Shown: positions 13,364 to 22,606, counted from the stretch's first letter. The stretch: DNA of 35,157 nucleotides from an uncultured Veillonella sp. (GCA_934202215.1 CAKPXR010000012.1:1-35157), one strand, 5' to 3'. The notes: a model not told the origin generated them from the letters alone. Numbers and translations: made by a program.

Positions 13364-14512
13364 ATGTTTCGACGTATTGTAGCAGCGACGATGATTGGTG
13401 CATTAGCGCTCACAACGGGTTGCGGTTTACATAATCCATTTACTTCAAAGGCGGAGCCTGTAACCTATGAATCTGTAGCACAGAGTGAGCTTTCACCAGA
13501 AGAAAAAGTGGATAAATTAGTGGCTAATATGTCCGATGCAGACAAGGTGGGCCAATTATTGATGATTGGCATTCACGGCAAGACCTTGAATGATGATGCT
13601 AAATTTATGCTTAACGAGTATCGTGTGGGCGGTATTATTTTATTTGATCGAAATATGGAGTCCAAGGAACAAGTTAAAGCGCTCATTACGGATATTAATA
13701 AAACTGGTAAAAGTGCGGGCCTTACGCCATTATTCATCGGTATCGATCAAGAAGGTGGTGCCGTGGCGCGTATGGAGGATCAGTTGATTAAGGTGCCTCC
13801 TGCAGAAGAGGTTGGTAAGGAATCTGTTGAACAAGCGGCATCCTTGGCAAAACAGGTGGGTACTGAGCTAAAAGACTTAGGCTTTAATATTAACTTTGCC
13901 CCTGTTGCTGACTTAGGTTTAACCTATGGACGTTCCTTTAGTACGAACCCTGATGAGGTTGTACGCTATGCTAGCGCTGTAGGTAAGGCTTATGATGAAG
14001 CGGGATTGTGGTATTCCTACAAACATTTCCCAGGTATTGGTAAAACGGATGTCGATTTACATGCTGATACTAGTGTTGTGCCAGTGTCTAAAGAGACTTT
14101 GTTGAATGAAGATATAAAGGTATTTGTAGACCTCATTAAGCAATCTAAACCGAATACATATGCAATTATGGTGTCCCACGCGATGTATCCTCAAATCGAT
14201 CCAGACCATCCATCTAGTCTATCTAAAGCTATCATTACAGACTGGTTGCGTAAGAATATGGGGTATAATGGCGTTGTTGTAACCGATGATATGGACATGG
14301 GCGCTCTTGCGAAACACTACACCTTCGGCGATATGGCGGTTCAATCTATTTTGGCTGGTAGCGATATCTTACTTGTATGTCATGAATATGAACATATGCA
14401 AGAGGCTTATAATGGACTTATGAAAGCGGTAAAAGATGGTCGTATCTCTAAAGATCGATTAGATGAATCGGTGAAACGAATTTTGCTTATGAAAATGAGC
14501 AGAGGTATATAA
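13364..14512 (+). CDS. nagZ: Beta-N-acetylhexosaminidase-type glycoside hydrolase family 3 lipoprotein
   Basis: A 382-aa predicted lipoprotein: signal peptide with lipobox LTTGC, lipidated Cys20. The GH3 barrel begins about residue 45 (KVDKLVANMSDADKVGQLLMIG). The NagZ active-site loop is Lys220-His221-Phe-Pro-Gly..., with the DxH dyad Asp231/His233 as general acid/base. The nucleophile region is TDDMDMGAL (Asp308/Asp309). It should remove N-acetylglucosamine from muropeptides during cell-wall recycling. Export as a lipoprotein resembles Bacillus NagZ rather than the cytoplasmic E. coli enzyme. It lacks the second (Bacillus-type) C-terminal domain. GGGAGG precedes the ATG and TATAAT lies at 13331-13336. 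It is monocistronic, with a terminator at 14516. Confidence 0.9.
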   Translation: MFRRIVAATMIGALALTTGCGLHNPFTSKAEPVTYESVAQSELSPEEKVDKLVANMSDADKVGQLLMIGIHGKTLNDDAKFMLNEYRVGGIILFDRNMESKEQVKALITDINKTGKSAGLTPLFIGIDQEGGAVARMEDQLIKVPPAEEVGKESVEQAASLAKQVGTELKDLGFNINFAPVADLGLTYGRSFSTNPDEVVRYASAVGKAYDEAGLWYSYKHFPGIGKTDVDLHADTSVVPVSKETLLNEDIKVFVDLIKQSKPNTYAIMVSHAMYPQIDPDHPSSLSKAIITDWLRKNMGYNGVVVTDDMDMGALAKHYTFGDMAVQSILAGSDILLVCHEYEHMQEAYNGLMKAVKDGRISKDRLDESVKRILLMKMSRGI

Positions 14513-14515
14513 AAT

Positions 14516-14548
14516 TAGCCACCTCATGTTAGAGGTGGCTAGCTTTGT
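14516..14548 (+). terminator. Intrinsic terminator
   Basis: TAGCCACCTC (14516-14525) pairs perfectly with GAGGTGGCTA (14532-14541) around a 6-nt loop. The T tract (GCTTTGT) is short, so efficiency is uncertain. Confidence 0.7.
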
Positions 14549-14648
14549 ATTCCTTTCTTGAAAATGGTGGTTTACATAAGTATACTAATGATATGAATAC
14601 ATAATTTGTGTGATGTTACATGTAAGGTCAATGCTAAGGAGGTATGTT

Positions 14649-16193
14649 ATGAGGCTATGGAAATTGAATAAGCGCAGTTCTACCTTAGCAGATATGTCTA
14701 TGAATCGTATGCTTTTGACAGAGCTCATTGGTAAGGGGGCTCTTGTGGGTGTCATTGCAGGCTTCTGTGGGGCTACATATCGTTATTTGATCCTTGAATC
14801 GGAACATATTCGTTGGCATTTGATGGACGGTATTACATTGGAATGGGCCATAGGATGGCTTGTAGCAATGGTCATCTTTGCCTTTATTGTAGATCGATTG
14901 CTCGCGTGGGCTCCATTATCTGGTGGCTCTGGTATTCCTCAAATCGAAGGGGAAATGCTGGGCCTCTTTGATATGAAACCGTATCGGACACTAGCCTCCA
15001 AAATGATTGGCGGTGTATTGACTGGGTTTGCAGGCTTTTCTGTAGGTCGTGAAGGCCCAGCTGTACAAATTGGTGGTTCTGCAGGTAAAATCGTGTCCTA
15101 TTGGATGAATTCAGGCTTACGAGAACAAAGAATTTTGACTTCTGCTGGTGCAGGGGCTGGTTTAACAGCTGCGTTTAGTGCGCCGGTTTCGGGGGCGATG
15201 TTCGTCTTTGAAGAGGTGCATAAAAGTTTTTATCCCTATCTCGTTGTGCCAACCTTTGTGGCCACATTAATTTCTAACTATATTACAGTTAGTATCTTTG
15301 GCCTTGAACCAGCTCTTGGGTTTTCAGTAACTTCAGGTGTACCTCTTGAGTACTTCCCAGTACTTCTTATGGTTGGTGTTATGATGGGCCTTTGTGGAGT
15401 ACTCTTCTGTCGCATGATCTTTGCATTCAAGAAATTCTTTGAATGGCTCAAATGTTCTCGATTTTTGAAACTGGCGCTTACCTTTGTCACTGTTGCTGTC
15501 ATCGGCTATGACTCTCAACTTCTTTTGGGTGGTGGTAATGATCTTGTAGGACAGCTAGCTTTTCAATCGCATGGGGTCTTGCTTTTAGGTGGTATCGTAT
15601 TAGGTAAGATTTTACTTACTACCTTCTGCTATGGCAGTGGTGCGCAAGGCGGTATATTTTTACCTATGCTCGTTATTGGGGCCTCTGCAGGTGCCTTCTG
15701 TGAAAGCTTGCTTTCATCTGTTGGCATTATTTCACCTGATTTTGTACCACAATTTGTTATTTGTGCTATGGGTGGTATGCTAGCAGCGGCTATGCGGACG
15801 CCTATTTTGGCTATTTTACTCGTTCTTGAAATGACGAATAGTTTCTCCAACATTTATGCCATTGGTACTGTTACCATCGTGGCGTACCTTGTGGCAGAGC
15901 TTTTAAAAGAACCACCAATTTACGATTCTTTATTACAAGCGATGAGTGGTCAGAACAATTTAGAATCTGTACAAACCTTCTTCCAAACTAAGGTGCCTGT
16001 AGTGGCTAACTATACAGACGTACAATTACAAGATTTGGCTTTGCCAGATGGGACGCTTATCGTAAGTATTCGCCGTAATGGAACCTATATTGTACCACTT
16101 GGTGATGTAAAACTTGAATCAGGTGATGAGTTGCAAGTTTCCTGTGAACGAGGTCGATTGAAGGCGGCGAAGGAATTTTTCCAATCTAAGTAA
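14649..16193 (+). CDS. ClC-type chloride/proton antiporter with RCK_C domain
   Basis: A 514-aa membrane protein of the ClC family. The selectivity signatures are GSGIPQ (93-98), GREGP with the external gating glutamate Glu135, and GAQGGIFLPMLVIGA. The internal proton glutamate of antiporters is kept (FEEVHKSF, Glu189, corresponding to E. coli ClC Glu203), so it should exchange chloride for protons rather than act as a channel. The last 75 residues (from about 440) form a TrkA-C/RCK_C regulatory domain in the cytoplasm. ATG 14649 follows AAGGAGGT at the right distance; the longer frame from 14610 is rejected. The fluoride-ClC signature is absent and no fluoride riboswitch is seen upstream. It probably forms an operon with the exporter 14 nt downstream. 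Confidence 0.92.
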   Translation: MRLWKLNKRSSTLADMSMNRMLLTELIGKGALVGVIAGFCGATYRYLILESEHIRWHLMDGITLEWAIGWLVAMVIFAFIVDRLLAWAPLSGGSGIPQIEGEMLGLFDMKPYRTLASKMIGGVLTGFAGFSVGREGPAVQIGGSAGKIVSYWMNSGLREQRILTSAGAGAGLTAAFSAPVSGAMFVFEEVHKSFYPYLVVPTFVATLISNYITVSIFGLEPALGFSVTSGVPLEYFPVLLMVGVMMGLCGVLFCRMIFAFKKFFEWLKCSRFLKLALTFVTVAVIGYDSQLLLGGGNDLVGQLAFQSHGVLLLGGIVLGKILLTTFCYGSGAQGGIFLPMLVIGASAGAFCESLLSSVGIISPDFVPQFVICAMGGMLAAAMRTPILAILLVLEMTNSFSNIYAIGTVTIVAYLVAELLKEPPIYDSLLQAMSGQNNLESVQTFFQTKVPVVANYTDVQLQDLALPDGTLIVSIRRNGTYIVPLGDVKLESGDELQVSCERGRLKAAKEFFQSK

Positions 16194-16207
16194 AGGGAGG
16201 CCTTATT

Positions 16208-17002
16208 ATGTTGGACAATATTATAGTATTTTATATCTTCTTCACCATTGTAGGGTTCTTAGCAGCTATGCTTGGCACCATTATCGGTGCAGGTGGGGGC
16301 CTTGTCTTTGTGCCTCTCTTTATGTATTGGTTTCCTGAGTGGTCTCCGTCTATGATTGTAGGAACATCATTATTTTCTGTTATGTGCAATGCTATTTCTG
16401 GTTCTATTGCCTATATTAAACAGAAAAAGGTACTAATCAGTGCAGCTATTGTCTTTAGTTTAGCCACTTTACCAGGGGCTATCTTGGGGGCTCAAATGTC
16501 GGGATGGTTCTCTGGTAAAGGCTTTATGTTTGCTTTTGGGTGCTTTATGCTCTGTGCTTCTGGTTTGATTGGGTTTAAGAATTTCCGAAAAGGGGAACGT
16601 AAGGAAGAAAGCCTTACCCTTGATCAGCTAACGTATAGCAAGCCTATCGGTATTAGTATTAGCTTTTTTGTAGGTTTTATCTCCAGTATCTTTGGTATTG
16701 GCGGTGGTCTTATCCACGTGCCTGCTTTGATTTATCTCATGGGGTTCCCTACCCATATGGCTACAGCTACTAGCCAATCCATCCTTGCTGTATCTACAAC
16801 GATAGGCGTTATAACGCATTTATTGGAAAATCATATCGTATTTAGTATCGCTATTCCTACAAGTATTGGTGCTATCTTTGGAGCCCAAGTAGGGGCGCGA
16901 ATTGCTAAACGGTTGAAAGCAAAATCTATCCTTGCCCTTATGAGCATTGCAGTCTTTGCATTAGCAGTACGTCTTATTCTTAAGTCTGGTATTTTGGGAT
17001 AA
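16208..17002 (+). CDS. TauE/SafE-family (TSUP) membrane transporter
   Basis: A 264-aa inner-membrane protein with eight predicted helices in two homologous halves. Each half starts with the glycine-rich signature: GTIIGAGGGLVFVPLF (about 23-38) and SIFGIGGGLIHVPALIYL (about 161-178). The family exports or imports sulfite, sulfonates, sulfoacetate or related anions; the substrate cannot be told from sequence. GGGAGG sits just after the stop of the ClC gene, 14 nt upstream of this ATG, so the two anion transporters share a transcript. The strong terminator at 17081-17129 follows. Confidence 0.88.
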   Translation: MLDNIIVFYIFFTIVGFLAAMLGTIIGAGGGLVFVPLFMYWFPEWSPSMIVGTSLFSVMCNAISGSIAYIKQKKVLISAAIVFSLATLPGAILGAQMSGWFSGKGFMFAFGCFMLCASGLIGFKNFRKGERKEESLTLDQLTYSKPIGISISFFVGFISSIFGIGGGLIHVPALIYLMGFPTHMATATSQSILAVSTTIGVITHLLENHIVFSIAIPTSIGAIFGAQVGARIAKRLKAKSILALMSIAVFALAVRLILKSGILG

Positions 17003-17080
17003 TATGGCTTCTTCAATCATCAATAGAATACTTCTTATGTTCTAGTTAGTATGAAACGATAGATTTGATATGTTTACTAT

Positions 17081-17129
17081 AAGTCCTCTAGTGATTACTC
17101 GATAGAGTTATATCACTAGAGGGCTTTTT
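17081..17129 (+). terminator. Intrinsic terminator
   Basis: AAGTCCTCTAGTGAT (17081-17095) pairs with ATCACTAGAGGGCTT (17112-17126), with one G-U pair, followed by TTTTTATAT. It ends the ClC/TSUP operon. Confidence 0.88.
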
Positions 17130-17554
17130 ATATGTAAGAAAATGATAGGTAGACGAACTGTCTAAAAAGGTATGATTAAAAGTCATACTTAAATATAAAT
17201 GAGAACGAAAAAATTGAAATAAATAAATTATACCAATTTTATGCATAATTTTTGTAAACTATTTCCTATAGAATTATATGCAGTACAACTCACGTTTTAT
17301 CGGTGGTTTAGCTATACTTGATTATATAGCTATAGATATACATAGAAAATAAAATAGTTTTATTTTACCATGTGAAAAAATGAGTACATGATAATGCTAT
17401 TGAGATGCACTTTCAACTAAATAAATAAAAAGCTGATACATATCGAGATTTGTTAGGAGGCATATAATTTATGCATAATTATAGTAGTGAGAATGAGAAC
17501 GGCGTATACTAAAAGTAAAACAAATTCCTTAAAAGAGGATAGGAGGCAATACAA
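17130..17554 (+). promoter_or_regulatory. Long AT-rich upstream region of the lactate-type dehydrogenase
   Basis: About 425 nt without a substantial ORF. Visible elements are an inverted repeat GTATGA-TTAAAAG-TCATAC (17170-17188), AGCTATA...TATAGCT (about 17318-17337), and a 13-mer TTTATGCATAATT present twice (17238-17250 and 17468-17480). There is also an apparent micro-ORF (separate entry). The palindromic ATGCAT core of the 13-mer could be a regulator half site. I cannot place a convincing -35/-10 pair. Confidence 0.4.
17471..17512 (+). CDS. Possible 13-aa leader peptide
   Basis: An ATG at 17471 opens MHNYSSENENGVY, then TAA. A good GGAGG (17456-17460) lies 10 nt upstream, and the micro-ORF ends 42 nt before the dehydrogenase start. 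Hydrophilic, with two Tyr and three Asn. It could be a translated leader or just an accidental ORF within the second TTTATGCATAATT repeat. Confidence 0.25.
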   Translation: MHNYSSENENGVY

Positions 17555-20377
17555 GTGAGTACGCTTATAAAAGATTATGAACGTTTTGCCAAGGAGGCAA
17601 AAGAGATTTGTAAAGATCGCGTGTATACCGATCATTTACGTCGTTATGCATATGGTGTTGACGCATCTTGCTATAGCTATTTACCAAAAGTGGTTGTAAA
17701 GGCTGAGGATGAACGTGAAGTAAGACGCCTTATTCGTTTGTGCCATCAATGTGGCACACCATTCACATTCCGTGCGGCTGGTTCTTCTTTGTCTGGTCAA
17801 TGTTCCAGTGAAGATGTACTCATCGTATGTAATGATGGCTTCAAAAAAATGGAAGTTATCGATGATGGGAAGGCTTTAAAATGTGAATGTGGTGTTATCG
17901 GTTCCGATGCGAACGATTTATTGAAACCATATAACCGCAAAATCGGTCCAGACCCTGCTACACTTGCAACAGCATTAGTAGGCGGTATTTTGAACAATAA
18001 CTCCTCTGGTATGTGCTGTGGTACGGCTCAAAACTCCTATAAAACAATCCGTTCCATTCGCGTTGTATTACTAGATGGTACTGTTCTTGATACATCTGAT
18101 AAAAAGAGCATTGAGCAATTCCTTAAAGAAAAACCTCAAATGGTTGAAGATATCTTACAATTGCGTAAAGACATCTTGGCTGATGAAGAATTGACTCATT
18201 TGATTCATCATAAATACAAAATCAAAAATACTACAGGCTATGGCTTGAACTCTCTCGTTGATTTTGAAGATGTTATCGATATTATCAATCACTTGTTCAT
18301 CGGTTCTGAAGGTACATTAGGCTTCGTATCTGAAATCGTGTACAACACAGTTGAAGATGTACCTCATAAAGGTTGCGGCCTTATGTTCTTCCGTACATTG
18401 AACGATGCATCTCTTGCAGTTGTGGCTTTGGCAAATATGGGCCGTGAAAAGGTAGTTGCTGCTGAAATGATGGACTATCAATCCTTAAAAGCAGTTCAAA
18501 CTCTTGAAAATGTACCTGATTTTGTTCGTGAAGTACCAGAAGGTACAAGTGCAATCTTGTTCCAAACTGAAAGCTATTCCAAAGAAACTGTAGATGAAAA
18601 CTTAGCTTTCATTAAAGAACAATTAAAAGATATTCCAACAGCAATTCCAAGCCTTTATTCTCAAGATCCTAAAGAATATGACTCCTGGTGGGCAATTCGT
18701 AAAGGTATCTTGCCAATCGTAGGTGGTCAACGTAGAAAAGGTACAACAGTTATTACAGAAGACGTTTGCTTCCAAATCGAAGACTTCACTAAAGGTATCG
18801 AAATGCTTACTGAATTATTCCACAAATACGATTTCGTAGACGGTGGTGTAATCTTCGGTCATGCTTTATCTGGTAACGTTCACTTTAACATTACACCTGA
18901 CTTTAATGATCCTAAAGATACTAAGAACTTCGGCGATTTGGTTAAAGAAATGTCCGAACGTGTATCTGGTTTCGGTGGCTCTTTGAAAGCTGAACATGGT
19001 ACAGGTCGTATGGTGGCACCATTTGTTGAAATGGAATGGGGCCGTAAAGCGTACGAAATTAACCGTCGCATTAAAGCTATCTTTGACCCTACTCGCATCT
19101 TGAACCCAGATGTTATGATTACTGACGATCCAGATGTGTACAAGAAAAATCTTAAAGCACAATGTGTTATCGATGATGCTTTCACAATCTGTATGGAATG
19201 TGGTTTCTGTGAAAAACATTGTCCAAGCCGTAATTTAACATTGACTCCTCGTCAACGTATCGCTTTATTGCGTGAAACTAAGCGCCTTGAAAACGAAGGT
19301 AACTTCACATTGGCATCTGAACTTAGAAAAGGTTACGAATACTTTGGTGTAGAAACTTGTGCAGCTTGCTCTATGTGTAAAGGCCTTTGCCCACTTAGCA
19401 TCGATACTGCTCAAATCGCATTGTCCATGCGTCGAATCGATCCACCTGCACCAGAATTGGCTAAGAAAATTTATGATAACTTCTCTACAACAATTCAAAT
19501 GTGCCGTGCCGGTGTGAGCCTTGAAGGTATTGCAGGTTCCATCATTACACAAAAAGCGATTTCTAAAATTACTGAAGGCTTACATGGCGTAACTGGTGTT
19601 ACACCATATGTTCCTAAAACAACTCCTAAGGCTAATCGCTATAAATTGAAAAACCGCATTAAACCTACAAACTTTGAAAAGGTTGTATACTTCAGTACAT
19701 GTGCAAACCGCGCATTCAAACCTAACCAAGGTTATGACGATAATCGTAGCTTGCAACAAGTTGTAGAAAGCCTTTGCAACAAGGCCCATATCGATATTAT
19801 CTATCCTGAACATATTGAAAACCTCTGCTGTGGCTTGAGCTTTGAAAACTACGATGACGTTCACGAACGTGCTGTTAAGGACTTGCATGATGCATTGATG
19901 AAAGCATCTCAAAATGGTAAATATCCAATCGTGATTGACCATAGTGCATGCTTCAACCATGCTTTCAAACACATGCCAGACTTAGAAATCAACGATATTT
20001 CTGAATTCTTGTGCAAATACGTAGTACCTCATCTTGACATTGAAAAATGCGACGAACGCGTAATCGTACATAAACAATGTAAGATTAAATCCTTGGGTAA
20101 ATCTCAATACATTGAAGACTTGGCTCGTCTCTGCTCAGACCATGTATTCAACATCAAATCCTTCGCATGCGACGGCTTTGCTGGTCAAAAAGGTTTCTTC
20201 ACACCAGAACTTAACAAATGTGCTACCAAAGACCTTGCCGGTGAAATTGCTGAATACGGTGCAACACTAGGCGTAAGCTCCAGTTCCACATGTGAAATTG
20301 GTCTTGGTGAAAGCGGTGGCATCCCATTCGTAGGCGTTGCATTCTTATTAGACCGTTGCTCTAAAGCAAAAAAATAA
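17555..20377 (+). CDS. FAD- and Fe-S-containing 2-hydroxyacid (probably D-lactate) dehydrogenase
   Basis: A 940-aa fusion of a GlcD/Dld-type flavoprotein and a GlpC/LutA-like Fe-S module. The PCMH-type FAD domain (about 35-250) has FRAAGSSLSGQ and GPDPATLATALVGGILNNNSSG. The FAD-oxidase C-terminal domain holds GHALSGNVHFNI and AEHGTGRMV (to about 520). Two 4Fe-4S clusters follow (Cys546-x2-Cys549-x2-Cys552-x3-Cys556 and Cys602-x2-Cys605-x2-Cys608-x3-Cys612), then a cysteine-rich CCG-type domain (NLCCGLSF, about 760). It resembles YdiJ/Dld-II proteins, which oxidise D-2-hydroxyacids and pass electrons to the membrane. Lactate is the likely substrate in this lifestyle; D-2-hydroxyglutarate is an alternative. 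The start is GTG with AGGAGG eight nt upstream. It is monocistronic. Confidence 0.85.
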   Translation: MSTLIKDYERFAKEAKEICKDRVYTDHLRRYAYGVDASCYSYLPKVVVKAEDEREVRRLIRLCHQCGTPFTFRAAGSSLSGQCSSEDVLIVCNDGFKKMEVIDDGKALKCECGVIGSDANDLLKPYNRKIGPDPATLATALVGGILNNNSSGMCCGTAQNSYKTIRSIRVVLLDGTVLDTSDKKSIEQFLKEKPQMVEDILQLRKDILADEELTHLIHHKYKIKNTTGYGLNSLVDFEDVIDIINHLFIGSEGTLGFVSEIVYNTVEDVPHKGCGLMFFRTLNDASLAVVALANMGREKVVAAEMMDYQSLKAVQTLENVPDFVREVPEGTSAILFQTESYSKETVDENLAFIKEQLKDIPTAIPSLYSQDPKEYDSWWAIRKGILPIVGGQRRKGTTVITEDVCFQIEDFTKGIEMLTELFHKYDFVDGGVIFGHALSGNVHFNITPDFNDPKDTKNFGDLVKEMSERVSGFGGSLKAEHGTGRMVAPFVEMEWGRKAYEINRRIKAIFDPTRILNPDVMITDDPDVYKKNLKAQCVIDDAFTICMECGFCEKHCPSRNLTLTPRQRIALLRETKRLENEGNFTLASELRKGYEYFGVETCAACSMCKGLCPLSIDTAQIALSMRRIDPPAPELAKKIYDNFSTTIQMCRAGVSLEGIAGSIITQKAISKITEGLHGVTGVTPYVPKTTPKANRYKLKNRIKPTNFEKVVYFSTCANRAFKPNQGYDDNRSLQQVVESLCNKAHIDIIYPEHIENLCCGLSFENYDDVHERAVKDLHDALMKASQNGKYPIVIDHSACFNHAFKHMPDLEINDISEFLCKYVVPHLDIEKCDERVIVHKQCKIKSLGKSQYIEDLARLCSDHVFNIKSFACDGFAGQKGFFTPELNKCATKDLAGEIAEYGATLGVSSSSTCEIGLGESGGIPFVGVAFLLDRCSKAKK

Positions 20378-20472
20378 TATGTAACCCTTATAATGGGCAT
20401 CGTTTACTAGAGGTCTATTATCATGCTATACTGCGTATAGGTAGAGTGTATGAAATTACCGACAATATAACG

Positions 20473-20503
20473 AAAAAGGACGAGTGGCAGCTCGTCCTTT
20501 TTT
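20473..20503. terminator. Strong intrinsic terminator
   Basis: AAAAAGGACGAG (20473-20484) pairs with CTCGTCCTTTTTT (20491-20503) around TGGCAG. It ends the dehydrogenase transcript. Confidence 0.92.
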
Positions 20504-20609
20504 GTATATAGTTTTTGTATAATTGTAATGGTATTTAATAAATTATAAGATACTACTACATATTGTAATCACATTAAATAAAGAATATATACGACATAAT
20601 ATGGTTGTA

Positions 20610-20664
20610 TTATATAGATAATATAGAGGAATTATATAGATCTTATATAGATATTATAGAGGTA
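20610..20664 (+). repeat. 11-bp imperfect tandem repeat covering the ribosome binding site
   Basis: Five consecutive 11-mers are visible: TTATATAGATA, ATATAGAGGAA, TTATATAGATC, TTATATAGATA and TTATAGAGGTA. The second and fifth units each contain AGAGG, so the Shine-Dalgarno sequence is present twice, and the last copy serves the ATG at 20669. The 10-mer TTATATAGAT occurs three times, at 20610, 20632 and 20643. Copy-number change would alter promoter or leader spacing. Confidence 0.65.
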
Positions 20665-20668
20665 ATAT

Positions 20669-21277
20669 ATGAAATATATTCTATTATGTATTTGTTTGCT
20701 TAGCCTATTAGGCTGTGGAACAGACACTAAGACTCAGCAAGATACTAAACCTACAACAACAGCTAACGGACAAGCAAAGACCGATCAAGGTCAAGATGCT
20801 CATGTAATGGCAGCTAAGCAGGCTTTATCTGCCGGCGATTATGCTAAAACCATCGAGGAAGCATCAGCTTCTATTAAGGATAATCCTAATAATGCAGAGG
20901 CGTACTCTATCCGTGGCTTCGCTATGGCGTTGAGTGGTGATACCGCTAAAGGCTTAGTAGATACTAAAAAATCATATGACCTAGATCCTAATAATGTAGC
21001 TAATTACTACAACATGGCTATGGTGTATAAACTACAAGGCCAATTAAATGAATCTAAACAATGGTTTGAAAAAGTATTAGAAAAGGACCCTAGTAACACC
21101 TGGTCCGTGTATGGCATTGCTACCATTTATGCAGACCAAGGGAATGATACTAAGGCCCTTGATTGGCTTGAAAAGGCGATCGCAATTGATCCATCTGTGA
21201 AAGCTGTAGCTGCTGAACAAGACCATTTTGAACGCTTTCACAATGATAGGCGATTTAAAACATTAGTAGGATTATAG
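20669..21277 (+). CDS. TPR-repeat lipoprotein
   Basis: A 202-aa predicted lipoprotein. A short signal peptide ends in the lipobox LSLLGC with lipidated Cys16, followed by a Thr/Gln/Asp-rich flexible linker (17-50). About four tetratricopeptide repeats follow (from about residue 52 to 190), recognised by the A..G/A-Y/F-x-x-A spacing and the recurring DPNN, DPSN and IDPS turns. TPR lipoproteins act as periplasmic or outer-membrane scaffolds; no partner is evident apart from the co-transcribed membrane protein two nt downstream. Expression is preceded by the 11-bp tandem repeat, which carries the ribosome binding site. Confidence 0.85.
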   Translation: MKYILLCICLLSLLGCGTDTKTQQDTKPTTTANGQAKTDQGQDAHVMAAKQALSAGDYAKTIEEASASIKDNPNNAEAYSIRGFAMALSGDTAKGLVDTKKSYDLDPNNVANYYNMAMVYKLQGQLNESKQWFEKVLEKDPSNTWSVYGIATIYADQGNDTKALDWLEKAIAIDPSVKAVAAEQDHFERFHNDRRFKTLVGL

Positions 21278-21279
21278 AT

Positions 21280-21693
21280 ATGGGTAGTAAACAAACTATT
21301 CGCCATATTATAAAGTTAATCGCCTTTCTTTATTGGTGTATTTTCTTATATTTAGGCGGCCAAATGTTAGGCAGCTGGTCAGATTTTATGACACGGTACA
21401 ATATTGAAACACCAATTTTCCTTACCTATATAGTGGTGGTAGGGTGTATTGTTACACCTTATTTGGTGTTTTATTGGAAAAAGCTGAATCCTAATACCAA
21501 ACAGCCATACTTGGTGCACTGTATCAGTGCGTATATGGAGCGATTAGAGGACCAACACAGTGTATGGTTTGATGTGCTATATGTGCTCAAGCTACTACTT
21601 TATTTTGTGATCATCATGTGGATGATCTGCGTAGGCTTGCTAACACTTGCTATCATTGCGTGGACAATAGTCCTAATTTTACTGAGCAATTAA
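21280..21693 (+). CDS. Small membrane protein of unknown function
   Basis: A 137-aa protein with three clear hydrophobic helices (about 10-32, 47-67 and 105-134). A polar loop between the second and third (KLNPNTKQPY...EDQHSVW) is rich in charged and aromatic residues. No family is recognised. The ATG lies two nt after the stop of the TPR lipoprotein, so the two are co-translated and may act together in the envelope. The next gene, rarD, is convergent with only 16 nt between the stops and no terminator. Confidence 0.75.
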   Translation: MGSKQTIRHIIKLIAFLYWCIFLYLGGQMLGSWSDFMTRYNIETPIFLTYIVVVGCIVTPYLVFYWKKLNPNTKQPYLVHCISAYMERLEDQHSVWFDVLYVLKLLLYFVIIMWMICVGLLTLAIIAWTIVLILLSN

Positions 21694-21709
21694 TGGATTG
21701 TATATAGCA

Positions 21710-22606
21710 TCATTGTTTAAGTTTAATACGGGTTGTAATTTGATTGGATAGAGAGAACAATATGAGTGCAGCCCAGATACAGCCAAAGGCAATGAGCTGT
21801 GTTGTACCAAAGTTTTCGCCAAAGTAGAAGATAGCCAAGAAAAAGCCCATAGTTGGAGAAAGGTATTGTAAGAATCCTAGTACGTTTAGTGGCAATAAAC
21901 GAGCTCCATAAGAAAAAAGGATAAGGGGCACGGATGTAGTAAGGCCTGAACCAACGAGCAGTAACCCGGTGAGGGTTATGTTTTCAATAAAAGACCATGA
22001 TGTAGTGTCTATTGCTAGGACATACCATAGAGCTATAGGTGTGACTAACCATGCCTCAAAAGCGATGCTAGAAAATGGGTGGATAGTGAGGCGTTTTTTG
22101 ACAGCCCCATAGAGGCCAAATGATAAGGCTAAAACAATTGAGACAATCGGTAAGGTGCCGAGTTCATAGGTCATCATAGCGATACCTAACAGGGCAATAG
22201 CGATACTTAGTTTTTGAGGCCACAGCAATGTTTCTTTGTAGATTATGATACCAAGTAATACGTTGACCAATGGGTTGATGTAATATCCAAGGCTAGTATC
22301 GAGTACATGTTGGTTTGTAACAGCCCAAATATAGGTGAACCAATTGATACTAATCAGCACAGCAGCAAGTAATAACAGCCCTAATTGAGTAAGGTTGGTG
22401 CGTAAATAGTGGATATCGATACGTAGTTGTTGACGACTAGTGATGACAACGAGGAAAAACATCCAAATTCCGGACCAGATGATACGATGTGCCAATACAG
22501 AAAAAGAGGATACTTGGTTGAGTAGAGCCCAGTATAGGGGGAGTAAACCCCAAATTAGACAGCATAGTAAGGTACTGCTCAGACCTTTTTTGTTTATATC
22601 ATTCAT
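21710..22606 (-). CDS. rarD: EamA-family transporter RarD
   Basis: A 298-aa drug/metabolite-superfamily protein with ten predicted helices arranged as two EamA repeats. It shows the RarD hallmarks: KKGLSSTLLCCLIWGLLPLYWALL at the start, LAHRIIWSGIW, INWFTYIWAVTNQHVLDTSLGYYINPLVNVLLG, and QYLSPTMGFFLAIFYFGE near the end. E. coli RarD was linked to chloramphenicol sensitivity, but the true substrate is unknown. A GGAGGTCC site sits before the ATG on the minus strand. It is a single gene, divergent from the B12-riboswitch operon. Confidence 0.92.
   Translation of the reverse strand: MNDINKKGLSSTLLCCLIWGLLPLYWALLNQVSSFSVLAHRIIWSGIWMFFLVVITSRQQLRIDIHYLRTNLTQLGLLLLAAVLISINWFTYIWAVTNQHVLDTSLGYYINPLVNVLLGIIIYKETLLWPQKLSIAIALLGIAMMTYELGTLPIVSIVLALSFGLYGAVKKRLTIHPFSSIAFEAWLVTPIALWYVLAIDTTSWSFIENITLTGLLLVGSGLTTSVPLILFSYGARLLPLNVLGFLQYLSPTMGFFLAIFYFGENFGTTQLIAFGCIWAALILFSLSNQITTRIKLKQ

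Noticed and set aside
14549..14648. Possible fluoride riboswitch before the ClC gene
   Set aside because: I see none of the conserved crcB-motif segments, and the protein has the chloride-type GSGIP and GREGP motifs.
18866..19972. Minus-strand ORFs of 95-130 codons opposite the lactate-type dehydrogenase
   Set aside because: They overlap conserved FAD and Fe-S motifs on the other strand and lack start signals.
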